NCBI GenBank assembly: GCA_002694465.1
Contig: NZMG01000035.1
Location: 1 to 64,000 of the forward strand
Direction: 5' to 3'
Source of the DNA: Flavobacteriaceae bacterium
GTDB lineage: Bacteria > Bacteroidota > Bacteroidia > Flavobacteriales > Flavobacteriaceae
DNA length: 64,000 nucleotides
Shown here piece after piece: positions 30,974-41,048 of the stretch. The notes under the pieces were generated by a model that was not told the DNA's origin, made no database searches, and worked only from the letters and a program-made list of their open reading frames with translations. How positions within the stretch are numbered: position 1 is the first letter of the stretch; each line of letters starts with the position of its first letter. The position numbers and the translations under genes are program-made.

Positions 30974-31461
30974 TGCAATTCCACGGACTCATCCACACAT
31001 TTCCCAAGTATATAAAAAACTTTATTGCTGCGTTTGTGGTTGTGCTTAGCATTGGGTATGGTTCGGGTTTATTATTTGTTGGACAAACCAATTCTCACCA
31101 GCCACAAGGGATGGAGGAAAATTATTTGGGGAACGAAGACCAAGAAGATGCCGAAGTAATGAAGTTTAAAAAAGGAGAGCGCGAAATGCTCACTATTTTG
31201 CATACGCATATCCTGTCCATTTCCTTTATATTTTTTCTTTTGGGAGGTTTGGTAGCCATTACATCGTTGCCAAAAAAACTAAAAGCTTTTTTAATGATTG
31301 AGCCTTTCTTTTCTATCATTATCACCTTTGGAGGTATTTATTTACTTTGGAATGGAATGCTTTGGATGAAATGGATTGTTATGCTTTCTGGAATTGTGAT
31401 GACCGTTGTTTTTGTGGTGAGTGTTATGGCTGTATTAATTCAGTTGTATAAAAGAAAATAA
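30973..31461 (+). CDS. hypothetical membrane protein, coupled to FMN-binding gene
   Basis: Four hydrophobic segments; ATG overlaps the upstream TAA stop (TAATG). Confidence 0.7.
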   Translation: MQFHGLIHTFPKYIKNFIAAFVVVLSIGYGSGLLFVGQTNSHQPQGMEENYLGNEDQEDAEVMKFKKGEREMLTILHTHILSISFIFFLLGGLVAITSLPKKLKAFLMIEPFFSIIITFGGIYLLWNGMLWMKWIVMLSGIVMTVVFVVSVMAVLIQLYKRK

Positions 31462-31477
31462 ATCCAACAATTTATAG

Positions 31478-31485
31478 TATATTTG
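31478..31485 (+). promoter_or_regulatory. TATATTTG -7 box of guaB
   Basis: Matches TAnnTTTG. Confidence 0.6.
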
Positions 31486-31488
31486 CAC

Positions 31489-31538
31489 GCAATTAAATAG
31501 TAACCCCTTTCCGGCGCTTCGGAATTAAATTTAATTGC
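31489..31538 (+). promoter_or_regulatory. structured 5' leader of guaB (nested stem-loop)
   Basis: GCAATTAAAT (31489-31498) pairs with ATTTAATTGC (31529-31538); inner TTCCG-gcgctt-CGGAA; ATG at 31540. Confidence 0.65.
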
Positions 31539-31539
31539 T

Positions 31540-33012
31540 ATGACTGCACACAATCACAAAATCTTAGGAGAAGGCTTAACTTACGACGATGTACTTTTAG
31601 TGCCTGCTTATTCCGAAGTTCTACCTCGAGAGGTTTCTATTATAACCCAATTTTCTCGAAACATAACCCTAAATGTCCCCATTGTATCCGCTGCGATGGA
31701 TACCGTGACCGAAAGTGCTATGGCAATAGCTATGGCTCGCGAAGGAGGTATAGGAGTTCTGCATAAAAACATGACCATCGAGCAGCAAGCTGCCGAGGTT
31801 CGAAAAGTGAAACGTGCAGAAAGTGGTATGATTCAAGATCCCGTTACCCTGAAAAAGGATAATACTGTTGGGGATGCTCAAAACACCATGCGTGAATATA
31901 GTATAGGAGGAATACCCATTATTGATGATAATCATAAATTAATTGGCATTGTAACCAACAGAGATTTGCGCTTTGAAAAGGATTTTAAAAGAAAATTAGA
32001 AGATATTATGACTTCTAAAAATTTGGTTACCGTAAAAAAGGGGACCTCTTTAAGAGAAGCCGAAATAATATTACAGCAAAACAAGATTGAAAAATTACCT
32101 GTGGTTGAAGAAAATGGAACCTTATTAGGTTTAATTACATTTCGTGATATCACCAAACTCACTCAAAAACCAATTGCCAACAAGGATGAATACGGGAGAC
32201 TTCGTGTGGCAGCTGCTTTAGGAGTGACCCCAGATGTTGTTATGAGGGCAGAAGCCCTCGTCCACGCTCAAGTGGATGCAGTTATTGTTGATACCGCGCA
32301 TGGACATACCAAAGGGGTGGTTTCAGTTTTAAAAGAATTAAAAGAAAAGTTTCCGAAATTGGATGTAGTTGTTGGTAATATTGCTACGGCCGAAGCTGCG
32401 AAGTATCTTGTGGAAGCGGGAGCCGATGCAGTAAAAGTGGGAATTGGACCAGGTTCTATTTGTACCACAAGGGTTGTGGCTGGAGTTGGTTTTCCGCAGT
32501 TTTCTGCTGTATTGGAAGTTGCCGCAGCCATTAAAGGAAGTGGTGTTCCTGTGATTGCCGATGGTGGAATTCGATATACAGGAGATATCCCAAAAGCGAT
32601 TGCCGCTGGAGCCGACAGTGTCATGCTTGGTTCTCTTCTAGCCGGCACAAAAGAGTCACCTGGTGAAACGATTATTTTTGAAGGAAGAAAATTCAAGTCG
32701 TATCGTGGTATGGGAAGTGTTGAAGCCATGAAACAAGGATCGAAAGATCGTTATTTCCAAGATGTAGAGGACGATATAAAAAAATTAGTGCCTGAAGGAA
32801 TTGTAGGCAGAGTTCCTTATAAAGGAGATTTAGTTGAAAGTATGACCCAGTTTATTGGCGGATTACGAGCTGGAATGGGTTATTGTGGTTCGAAGGATAT
32901 CAAAACATTAAAGGAAACAGGGAAATTTGTAAAAATTACAGCTTCCGGAATTCACGAAAGTCACCCGCACGACGTAACCATTACAAAGGAAGCACCTAAT
33001 TATTCTAGATAA
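31540..33012 (+). CDS. guaB: IMP dehydrogenase
   Basis: [21 protein letters not shown] domains, [17 protein letters not shown]. Confidence 0.97.
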   Translation: MTAHNHKILGEGLTYDDVLLVPAYSEVLPREVSIITQFSRNITLNVPIVSAAMDTVTESAMAIAMAREGGIGVLHKNMTIEQQAAEVRKVKRAESGMIQDPVTLKKDNTVGDAQNTMREYSIGGIPIIDDNHKLIGIVTNRDLRFEKDFKRKLEDIMTSKNLVTVKKGTSLREAEIILQQNKIEKLPVVEENGTLLGLITFRDITKLTQKPIANKDEYGRLRVAAALGVTPDVVMRAEALVHAQVDAVIVDTAHGHTKGVVSVLKELKEKFPKLDVVVGNIATAEAAKYLVEAGADAVKVGIGPGSICTTRVVAGVGFPQFSAVLEVAAAIKGSGVPVIADGGIRYTGDIPKAIAAGADSVMLGSLLAGTKESPGETIIFEGRKFKSYRGMGSVEAMKQGSKDRYFQDVEDDIKKLVPEGIVGRVPYKGDLVESMTQFIGGLRAGMGYCGSKDIKTLKETGKFVKITASGIHESHPHDVTITKEAPNYSR

Positions 33013-33041
33013 AAAAAGAGGTTCCTTAGGAACCTCTTTTT
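33013..33041. terminator. bidirectional intrinsic terminator
   Basis: AAAAGAGGTTCC-tta-GGAACCTCTTTT. Confidence 0.85.
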
Positions 33042-33062
33042 AATTTATAAAAAGTCGATTTT

Positions 33063-33596
33063 TTATTCTTCCTCTTTAATCTCAATCCCCATTTCTTTTA
33101 ATACAGCAAGTGTAAGGTCAAAGCGATTATCCACATACACTACGCTGTCATCACGAAGTAATACCTGCGTATATTCCCCTGCGGCGGCTACTTTTTCCAA
33201 GGCATTTCCTACTTTATCATACAATGGGCGCATATATTCTTCTTGTTTAATAAGAATAAGCTGATTTCCATTTTGCTGAAATTTTGCAATGTCATTCTCC
33301 ATCGCCAACAAAGAATCCTGCTTCGTTTTTCTCTGGTTAAGTGTATAGGTTGTTTCATTTTGTTTGTAAACAGCAACGCCATCCTCTAGTGCTTTCATCT
33401 TTTTTTGTAAATCGGCCTCCAATCCTTTGGTGTAGGTTTGTACTTGCGTTTGCACGTTGGCCAATTCTGGCATTTTACTTAGTATAAAATCAATATCGAT
33501 TGTACCGACTTTCGAGTTTTGGGAAAACCCTGTTACACATATAAATAGAGCTAATAACTTTAAATACTTCATCATTTTTGTTTTTATGGTAGGCAA
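33063..33596 (-). CDS. OmpH/Skp family periplasmic chaperone
   Basis: KVGTIDIDFILSKMPELANVQTQVQTYTKGLEADLQKK; real start likely MMKYLKLL. Confidence 0.85.
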   Translation of the reverse strand: MPTIKTKMMKYLKLLALFICVTGFSQNSKVGTIDIDFILSKMPELANVQTQVQTYTKGLEADLQKKMKALEDGVAVYKQNETTYTLNQRKTKQDSLLAMENDIAKFQQNGNQLILIKQEEYMRPLYDKVGNALEKVAAAGEYTQVLLRDDSVVYVDNRFDLTLAVLKEMGIEIKEEE

Positions 33597-33651
33597 TATT
33601 ACTACAATTTTAGAATAATTGAAATAATTTATCGTCTTGTTAACAAGTGTT

Positions 33652-33891
33652 TTAGCTTTCTGTATACCGTTGTCCTCTGTGAGGTTTTAAGATAGCACGT
33701 AATGCGTCAACATCGTTAGGATAAACAATCATTATGGCAGTGTGGTGCATTTCTGATATAATTTCGTTTCCTGTGATAATATCTTTCAGCTTTTCTTTTA
33801 GGATAAATTCGTCCAAATGAATTTTATGATGTTCTGCTATTTTTTGTGCATTGGGACCTCTAAAATCCCAAATCATTTTTACTCGTTCCAT
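33652..33891 (-). CDS. hypothetical protein (79 aa)
   Basis: Compact ORF 3 bp downstream of the SRPBCC gene on the same strand. Confidence 0.6.
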   Translation of the reverse strand: MERVKMIWDFRGPNAQKIAEHHKIHLDEFILKEKLKDIITGNEIISEMHHTAIMIVYPNDVDALRAILKPHRGQRYTES

Positions 33892-33894
33892 ATA

Positions 33895-34371
33895 TTATTG
33901 AGCGACAGATTCTCCTTTTTCAGCAAAGTTTTTAAAATCATTTAAATACTTCATAGATTGCTTTTTGAAAGCACCTGGAATTAACCAACCCATAAGTTTC
34001 ATTCCAAATCCTTGAAACTGAAATTCGCTTTCGCTAACCCATTCAGTAGTATTTTCGTCTACAATATTAAAAAAGTTACGCTGAATGTTATGCACGCCTT
34101 TGGCATCATAGGTGGTATGAAATTTATTTGGGAAATTATTTTCAATAACAGTTTCAATCATGGAGAGCTTTCTTTTTCCCATTTGGTAATCTAGTCTCAT
34201 TTTGGCTCCAGGTTGTCCTGGAGAACCATCTTGTTGTTCATATGCTATAAGCCCTCGTTGCCAGTGCTTCATGTTTTCTGCGTTGTCCAATTTCTTTATA
34301 ACTTCCTCTCTAGGTAAGTTAATGATGATTTTTGAGGTGTATTTCATAGTGGCATACTTTATGGGATACAA
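33895..34371 (-). CDS. SRPBCC-family protein
   Basis: SKIIINLPREEVIKKLDNAENMKHWQRGL START-like pattern; MKYTSK start preferred. Confidence 0.75.
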   Translation of the reverse strand: MYPIKYATMKYTSKIIINLPREEVIKKLDNAENMKHWQRGLIAYEQQDGSPGQPGAKMRLDYQMGKRKLSMIETVIENNFPNKFHTTYDAKGVHNIQRNFFNIVDENTTEWVSESEFQFQGFGMKLMGWLIPGAFKKQSMKYLNDFKNFAEKGESVAQ

Positions 34372-34484
34372 TGTACAAAATTCATATATTTTTTGTTAAC
34401 CAATTTATTTTATAACGTTCTGTTAAGTTACTTGTATTACCCTATGTTTTTTATATTTTTGCGAGGCTTTAAAAAAATAAACCA

Positions 34485-36440
34485 ATGAAAAGAAATCTCA
34501 TTTTATCTGTTATTATTATTCTTTTTTCACTTAGTTCTTATGCTCAAAAGGACAAAGAGGCATTAATGACTATTAATAATGAGCCCATTTATGCTAAGGA
34601 GTTTAAAAGAGTTTATAAAAAGAATTTAGAATTAGTTCAAGAAGAATCTCAAAAATCTGTAGATGGATATTTAGATTTATTTATAGATTATAAAATGAAA
34701 GTGGCCGAAGCTTATGCACAAAATTTGCATAAGAATAAGGAATACGTCAAGGATTTTGGAAAGTATGAAGAACAACTTTCACGAAACTATATCTTCGATA
34801 CAAACATTACAGAAGAGATTATAAAAGAAGCCTATAACAGAAGTTTAGAAGAAGTTGAAGCTTCGCATATTCTTATTAAAACTAGCTGGGACTCATTTCC
34901 GCAAGACACCTTGGTAGCCTATAATAAGATAGAGCAAATTAGAAAACGAGCATTAGCTGGGGAAGATTTTAATGAACTTGCTAAAAAGACTTCAGAAGAG
35001 CCAGGATCTGATGAAAGAGAAGGAAGATTAGGATATTTTTCTGCTTTCGATATGGTATATCCTTTTGAAAGTGAAGCCTACAATACCCCGGTAGGTGGGG
35101 TGTCTAATATTATTAGGACTCAGTTTGGGTACCACATTATAAAAGTAACCGATAGAAGAAAAAAGGCAGCTCCTATTGTTACTTCTCATATCATGCTTTC
35201 TACAATGAAGGACACTTCTGCGGCAAACGCAAAAGATAGAATTAATGAAATTTATGGATTGCTTCAACAAGGTGAATCCTTTGAAGACCTTGCAAAACAA
35301 TATTCAGACGATAAAGCTACTGGATTAAATGGAGGTAAAATGCGCCCATTTAGTAAAGGACAACTTAAAGCGCCGCCTTTTGAGGAAGCAGCTTATGCTT
35401 TAAAAAATCCTGGGGATATTTCTAAGCCCGTTCAAACACGCTTTGGATGGCACATTATAAGACTTGAAGAAAAATTGGTAATACCTTCTTATGAAGACCA
35501 AGTAAATGAATTGGAAAAAACAATTAAGGGAAGTGACAGATTAAAATCTATTACAAGTGCGGTTAATAATAAAATAAAAAAGAAGTATGGTTTTGAATCC
35601 TACGATTACCTTCCCTTCTTTGAGACCTTTGTTACTGATAGTATCCTAAAAAAGAAATGGAAATATACACCACTCCCTAAAAAAGAAGATAGGCCTATTT
35701 TCAAAATAGGAGATAAAGTCTATACATTTAATGACTTTGCAGCCTATCTTTCAGAAAGACAACCAAAGCTTAAAACTTTTAAATATAAAGGGGCGCTTAT
35801 TGAAGCTGTTTACGATGAGTTTGAAACCAATGAGCTAAAAGATTATTTTAAACAAAATCTTGAAATGGAAAATGAGGAGTATGCAGGAATTATTCAAGAA
35901 TATAGAGACGGCTTACTCATTTTTGAAGTAATGGCTAAGAATGTTTGGAACAAAGCGAAAAATGATACTTTAGGACAAAAGGCTTTCTACGAAAAAAGCT
36001 TAGACAAATATAAATCTCAAAGTCAATTGAACGGGGCTATTTTTACTTCGAGTCAAGAAGACATTATTAATCAAGTTGCCGACTTGTTAAACCAAGGGGT
36101 TTCTCCTACCGAAATTAAGGAGCAAATTAACACAGAGGGCAAAACCAATGTACTAGTGACGTTAGGGTATTTTGATATTAATAGTACCGAATTACCAAAA
36201 AACATCGAGTTAAAAGAAGGCGTTTCAGAAATATATAGAGGGGATACTACGTTTACCATAGTGAAAACAAACTTTATAGCTCCCCCTAGATTAAAAGGTT
36301 TTAATGAAGTAAAGGGTAGGGTGATGAGTGATTTTCAAAATGAATTGGAGAAAGAATGGATGAAATCCTTAAAAGAAAAATATACAGTTAAGGTTAATGA
36401 AAAAGCCCTCAAAAAATTAAAAAAAGAACTCGGTTCGTAA
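34485..36440 (+). CDS. parvulin-type peptidylprolyl isomerase with two PPIC domains
   Basis: Repeated ASHILIKT.../TSHIMLST..., GGLNGGKMRPFSKGQ, FGWHIIRL. Confidence 0.9.
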   Translation: MKRNLILSVIIILFSLSSYAQKDKEALMTINNEPIYAKEFKRVYKKNLELVQEESQKSVDGYLDLFIDYKMKVAEAYAQNLHKNKEYVKDFGKYEEQLSRNYIFDTNITEEIIKEAYNRSLEEVEASHILIKTSWDSFPQDTLVAYNKIEQIRKRALAGEDFNELAKKTSEEPGSDEREGRLGYFSAFDMVYPFESEAYNTPVGGVSNIIRTQFGYHIIKVTDRRKKAAPIVTSHIMLSTMKDTSAANAKDRINEIYGLLQQGESFEDLAKQYSDDKATGLNGGKMRPFSKGQLKAPPFEEAAYALKNPGDISKPVQTRFGWHIIRLEEKLVIPSYEDQVNELEKTIKGSDRLKSITSAVNNKIKKKYGFESYDYLPFFETFVTDSILKKKWKYTPLPKKEDRPIFKIGDKVYTFNDFAAYLSERQPKLKTFKYKGALIEAVYDEFETNELKDYFKQNLEMENEEYAGIIQEYRDGLLIFEVMAKNVWNKAKNDTLGQKAFYEKSLDKYKSQSQLNGAIFTSSQEDIINQVADLLNQGVSPTEIKEQINTEGKTNVLVTLGYFDINSTELPKNIELKEGVSEIYRGDTTFTIVKTNFIAPPRLKGFNEVKGRVMSDFQNELEKEWMKSLKEKYTVKVNEKALKKLKKELGS

Positions 36441-37292
36441 ATGAAGAATCTTCTTTGGTTGTCCATATTGGTGGTTACAGTGACCTCTTGCGATTATTTT
36501 AAGCAAGAAGTGTCGGGAAATCCTGTAGCCAGGGTAAACCAATCGTATTTATATAAAGCAGATTTAAATGACCTATTTTCTGAAACTTCACAACTAGAAG
36601 ATAGTGCGCAATTGGTAAATAATTATATTAACAGGTGGGCAACACAGCAATTGTTAATAGATAGGGCGAAAGTAAATCTCACCCAAGAACAACTTGATGA
36701 GTTTGAACACTTGGTAAATCAATATAAAATAGATTTGTACACACAGGCCTATAAAAACAATATTGTGTCTCGAGAACTCGATAGTTTAGTTAGTAAGCCT
36801 GAATTGCTTACTTTTTACGAGCTTAATAAAGAGAATTTTAAACTTAACGACCCTTTATTGAAGCTGCGCTATGTTCATGTGGGAAATAATTTTTCGAAAT
36901 TAAATTCTCTGGCTGAAAAGCTAAAGCGATTCAATAAAGAAGACAAGAAAGAGCTAATGGAGATGAATATTCAGTTTAAATCGTATAACCTAAACGATTC
37001 TACATGGATAAAAAGAGATAGGTTACTTGAGAGTCTTCCTATTCTAGCAACTCAATCCCAAGTGTTAAAAAAATCCAATTTTGCTCAATTACAAGACTCA
37101 TTAGGAGTATATTTACTGCAAATTGAAGATTTTCTGGATAGAAATGATACTGCGCCGCTTCAACATGTTGAAAACACTATCATTCAGATAATTTTAAATC
37201 AAAGAAAGCAAGAGCTAATTAAAAAACTTGAAAAGGACATTACCAAAGATGCAATTAAAAATAAAACGTTTGAAATATATCCCCAACAGTAA
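36441..37292 (+). CDS. SurA/PpiC-like lipoprotein lacking a clear PPIC catalytic domain
   Basis: Lipobox TSC; parvulin N-terminal pattern VARVNQSYLYKADL; starts immediately after the preceding stop. Confidence 0.7.
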   Translation: MKNLLWLSILVVTVTSCDYFKQEVSGNPVARVNQSYLYKADLNDLFSETSQLEDSAQLVNNYINRWATQQLLIDRAKVNLTQEQLDEFEHLVNQYKIDLYTQAYKNNIVSRELDSLVSKPELLTFYELNKENFKLNDPLLKLRYVHVGNNFSKLNSLAEKLKRFNKEDKKELMEMNIQFKSYNLNDSTWIKRDRLLESLPILATQSQVLKKSNFAQLQDSLGVYLLQIEDFLDRNDTAPLQHVENTIIQIILNQRKQELIKKLEKDITKDAIKNKTFEIYPQQ

Positions 37293-38712
37293 ATTCGGTT
37301 TACTACTTGTATTCCTTTCATTTCTTTCGCTTCAAGCGCAAGAAGTTGTCATTGATAGCACCAATGTTATAAAAGAAGAAATCGGTGTTAAACCTAAAGT
37401 GAATGATACGGTTAAACCATTTACGCGTTTTAAAGCAGAAGGTGTTTCTGCTGTAATTGGAGAATACGTTGTGCTGGATAGCGATATCGATAAAGGATAT
37501 TTGGAATTACAGCAACAAGGGATTTCTATAGAAGATGTTACGCGTTGCCAACTATTAGGAAAACTAATGGAAGATAAACTGTATGCACACCATGCGAAAG
37601 TAGATAGTTTGATTGTGTCTGATGATGAAGTGAATCAAACACTCGATCAACAATTGGCGTATATCATTAATCAATTTGGTGGTGACGAAGATAAAGTAGC
37701 ACAATTTTATAAAAAGGAGAGCATTCAGGAACTACGAGACGAACTTTTTAGTACGAACAAAACCATTATGTTAGGTAATAGAATGCAACAAAAGGTAGTG
37801 GAGGATGTTGAGGTGACACCAGAAGAAGTTCGCCAGTTTTTCTTTTCCATTCCTGAAGATGACAGACCTATTTTTAGTGCCGAAGTGGAGGTGGCTCAAA
37901 TTGTTATAGAACCCGAAATAACCGAAGCTGCAAAAAAGAAAGTAATCGATAAGCTTAATGAGTTTAGGAGAGATATTGTGGAAAACGGTTCCAGTTTTGC
38001 AACCAAAGCGGTGCTATATTCCAAAGATCAATCTGCTTCTCGTGGAGGACTTATTGAAGGAATTAAAAAGAATTCTCCTTATGCCAAGGAATTTAAAGAC
38101 GTTGCCTTTTCATTATTAGAGGGCGAAGTAAGTGAGCCTTTTGAAACCGAATTTGGTTTCCATATTGTAACCGTGGATAAAGTACGAGGACAAGAAATAG
38201 ATGTGCGTCATATTATTCTTTTTCCAGATGTGTCGCAAGATGTTATTGATAAGGCTAGAGCAAAAATAGATTCTATCCGGGCAGAAATTGTAGCTGGCAA
38301 TCTAGAATTCGCTGAAGCCGCTAGAAAGTTTTCAAATGAAAAGGAAACAAAAAATAATGGAGGTCAGCTTGTAAATCCAGTGTCCTTTGATACGCGATTC
38401 GATTTAACTAAAATGGATCCCACGCTAAGTGCTCAAGTTTACAATCTTGAAGAAGGGGAAGTTTCCAAAGTATTTACCGATAGAGACTATACAGGAAAGA
38501 GTAAATTTAAGATTTTAACGGTGACAAAGAAATATGCCGAACATCCAGCCGATTATAGTAAAGACTATGAAAAAATTAAGGAACTGGCGTTAAAAGAAAA
38601 ACAAATTCGAGCCATTGAAAAGTGGCAGGATAAAAAAATAAAAGAAACCTACATTAACGTTAATAGAGATTATTACGATTGCCAATTTTCTAGTAATTGG
38701 CTTAATAACTAA
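37249..38712 (+). CDS. surA: SurA-like peptidylprolyl isomerase
   Basis: Two PPIC-like regions (RHIILFPD; RGGLIEG; FGFHIV); probable ATG 37249, overlapping upstream ORF by 44 bp. Confidence 0.85.
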   Translation: MQLKIKRLKYIPNSKFGLLLVFLSFLSLQAQEVVIDSTNVIKEEIGVKPKVNDTVKPFTRFKAEGVSAVIGEYVVLDSDIDKGYLELQQQGISIEDVTRCQLLGKLMEDKLYAHHAKVDSLIVSDDEVNQTLDQQLAYIINQFGGDEDKVAQFYKKESIQELRDELFSTNKTIMLGNRMQQKVVEDVEVTPEEVRQFFFSIPEDDRPIFSAEVEVAQIVIEPEITEAAKKKVIDKLNEFRRDIVENGSSFATKAVLYSKDQSASRGGLIEGIKKNSPYAKEFKDVAFSLLEGEVSEPFETEFGFHIVTVDKVRGQEIDVRHIILFPDVSQDVIDKARAKIDSIRAEIVAGNLEFAEAARKFSNEKETKNNGGQLVNPVSFDTRFDLTKMDPTLSAQVYNLEEGEVSKVFTDRDYTGKSKFKILTVTKKYAEHPADYSKDYEKIKELALKEKQIRAIEKWQDKKIKETYINVNRDYYDCQFSSNWLNN

Positions 38713-38731
38713 CCCATAGAAAATAAAACCT

Positions 38732-39685
38732 ATGTCTGATGTTGCTGCTGTGGAACAGTTAGTTTCCAAATACAATGCATTAAAAACCGAAATCAAAAAA
38801 GTAATCGTTGGTCAAGACGAAGTGGTGGAGCAGGTATTGCTTTCCATTTTTTCTGGCGGACACGCGTTATTAATTGGTGTGCCAGGACTTGCCAAAACAC
38901 TTTTAGTAAATACGGTAGCAGAAGCATTAGGACTTAAGTTTAAGAGAATTCAGTTTACACCAGATTTAATGCCGAGTGATATTTTGGGTTCCGAAATTTT
39001 GGATAATAACCGCGAATTTAAATTCATTAAAGGGCCAATTTTCGCCAACATTATTTTGGCAGATGAGATTAACCGTACCCCGCCAAAAACACAGGCAGCA
39101 TTACTAGAAGCGATGCAGGAACGTGCTGTTACCGTTGCAGGACACCATTACAAACTGGATTTGCCTTATTTTGTATTGGCAACCCAAAACCCTATTGAGC
39201 AAGAAGGAACTTATCCATTACCAGAAGCACAGTTAGACCGATTTATGTTTGCTATTAACCTCGATTACCCTTCTTTTTCTGAAGAAGTAGAAGTGGTTAA
39301 GGCCACCACTGCTGATAATGATTACCAAGTAAATCCTTTATTTACTGCCGAAGAAATTATAAAATATCAGCATTTAATACGAAGAATCCCTGTAGCAGAT
39401 AACGTAATTGAATATGCGGTTACTCTTGTGGGAAAAACACGCCCCAAGAGTGATGCTGCCCCACAAATGGTAAAAGATTATATCGATTGGGGAGCAGGGC
39501 CACGTGCCTCGCAAAACCTTATTTTGGCAGCCAAGGCGAACGCTGCATTACACGGAAAGTTTTCGCCAGATATCGAAGATGTGCAAAAAGCAGCCATTGG
39601 TGTGCTTCGTCATCGTCTTATCAAAAATTACAAAGCCGAAGCCGAAGGCCTAACTATTGAAGGGATTATTCAAGGATTGTATTAA
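38732..39685 (+). CDS. MoxR-family AAA+ ATPase
   Basis: GHALLIGVPGLAKTLLVNTVAEALGL, ADEINRTPPKTQAALLEAMQE. Confidence 0.95.
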   Translation: MSDVAAVEQLVSKYNALKTEIKKVIVGQDEVVEQVLLSIFSGGHALLIGVPGLAKTLLVNTVAEALGLKFKRIQFTPDLMPSDILGSEILDNNREFKFIKGPIFANIILADEINRTPPKTQAALLEAMQERAVTVAGHHYKLDLPYFVLATQNPIEQEGTYPLPEAQLDRFMFAINLDYPSFSEEVEVVKATTADNDYQVNPLFTAEEIIKYQHLIRRIPVADNVIEYAVTLVGKTRPKSDAAPQMVKDYIDWGAGPRASQNLILAAKANAALHGKFSPDIEDVQKAAIGVLRHRLIKNYKAEAEGLTIEGIIQGLY

Positions 39686-39735
39686 TTTCCTTTAGCCATT
39701 TTCAGTATATTCGTTAAAACTGAAATGACTTCCTC

Positions 39736-40884
39736 TTGAAAATAGACTATTCCAAACGAATATTTGGACTCGATATCATGCGAACTATCGCCATATTATT
39801 TGTGGTGTGTTCTCACGCATTATGGGTTTTCCCAGATACGGAAGGCTCATTCTATTCATTATTGAGGCTAGCAGGAGTAATGGGAGTAGAAATATTTTTT
39901 GTGTTAAGTGGGTTTCTTATAGGAAGGATCCTTTTCAGAATATTTACCAACGAACATTTTAAACCTTCACACTTATTTTACTTTCTTATTAGGCGCTGGT
40001 TTAGAACACTTCCCAATTACTACCTCATTTTGGTACTCAATATATTTGTGGTGTTTTATTTGGGAAGAGAACTCCCAGAAACTCTATGGATGTATTTTGG
40101 TTTTATTCAAAATACCACCTTTGGCATGGACATTTTTTTTACAGAATCGTGGAGTCTACCCATTGAAGAATTTGCCTATATATTAGGTCCGATACTATTG
40201 TATTTACTAGCGCTTCCTAAATTTAAAATTTCTAGAAAAACCATCTTCCTCTTCGTAACGCTCTTTATAATTTTGTTCTTTCTTGCAACCAAATTTATCT
40301 ATAATAATACCCACGGAGCCTCTTCCTTAGAATTCTGGAATATCAATTTAAAAGCGGTTGTGCTTTATAGAATTGATGCTATTTATTATGGGGTATTAGC
40401 GGCGTTTATTTCTTTGTCATTTCCTAAAAGCTGGAATTCATTTAAAAGCTTTTTCCTCTTTTTGTCCCTTTTCTTATTTGCTGGAATGCACGTTATCATA
40501 GGACAGTTGGGAATGAACTCAGAAACCACCCCACTTTTTTTGAATGTTTTTTACTTGCCGATTTGCTCTATTTTTATCGCGTTTTCGTTACCCGTTTTGT
40601 CGAATATAAAATCAGCTTCAGCCCTTATTTTAAAACCCATTACGTTTATCAGTATCATTTCCTATTCTATGTATTTACTGCATTACTCGATCATTCTTCA
40701 GTTAATGCATTTTATTCTTGAAATGGATGAGAATACCATGTGGTATAAACTCGTTTTTTCAATAGGATATCTAATTATTACCATCGTGCTTTCGTATGGG
40801 TTATATCGTTTTTATGAAAAACCGCTTATGGATATACGAGATAAACCCTTTTTTAAGAATTTAACGGCTAAGTCAAAATTGTGA
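39736..40884 (+). CDS. acyltransferase family 3 membrane protein
   Basis: GLDIMRTIAILFVVCSHALWVFP, multi-TM. Confidence 0.88.
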   Translation: MKIDYSKRIFGLDIMRTIAILFVVCSHALWVFPDTEGSFYSLLRLAGVMGVEIFFVLSGFLIGRILFRIFTNEHFKPSHLFYFLIRRWFRTLPNYYLILVLNIFVVFYLGRELPETLWMYFGFIQNTTFGMDIFFTESWSLPIEEFAYILGPILLYLLALPKFKISRKTIFLFVTLFIILFFLATKFIYNNTHGASSLEFWNINLKAVVLYRIDAIYYGVLAAFISLSFPKSWNSFKSFFLFLSLFLFAGMHVIIGQLGMNSETTPLFLNVFYLPICSIFIAFSLPVLSNIKSASALILKPITFISIISYSMYLLHYSIILQLMHFILEMDENTMWYKLVFSIGYLIITIVLSYGLYRFYEKPLMDIRDKPFFKNLTAKSKL

Positions 40885-41048
40885 ATTTGATAAAATTCAT
40901 ATATAATATTTATCTATTATCTAAAAATAATCACTAAATATTGCTATTTATTGAATTATAATCATCAAACAATCGATTTTGTTGTATTATTTTTAAAGTA
41001 TTAGTAATTTTTGTAAATTTGCGGGACTTCAAAAAAACGACTAAACCT

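Noticed and set aside
31489-31538. guaB leader as a known purine riboswitch
   Set aside because: Too short and lacking the three-way junction with two interacting loops; reported only as an uncharacterised structured leader.
32268-32729. 153-aa minus-strand ORF inside guaB
   Set aside because: Antisense to a fully supported IMPDH gene; low-complexity composition typical of shadow ORFs.
40885-41018. Very AT-rich stretch upstream of aconitase as an origin or mobile element
   Set aside because: No DnaA boxes or iterons noticed; reads as an ordinary AT-rich promoter region with TAAATTTG.
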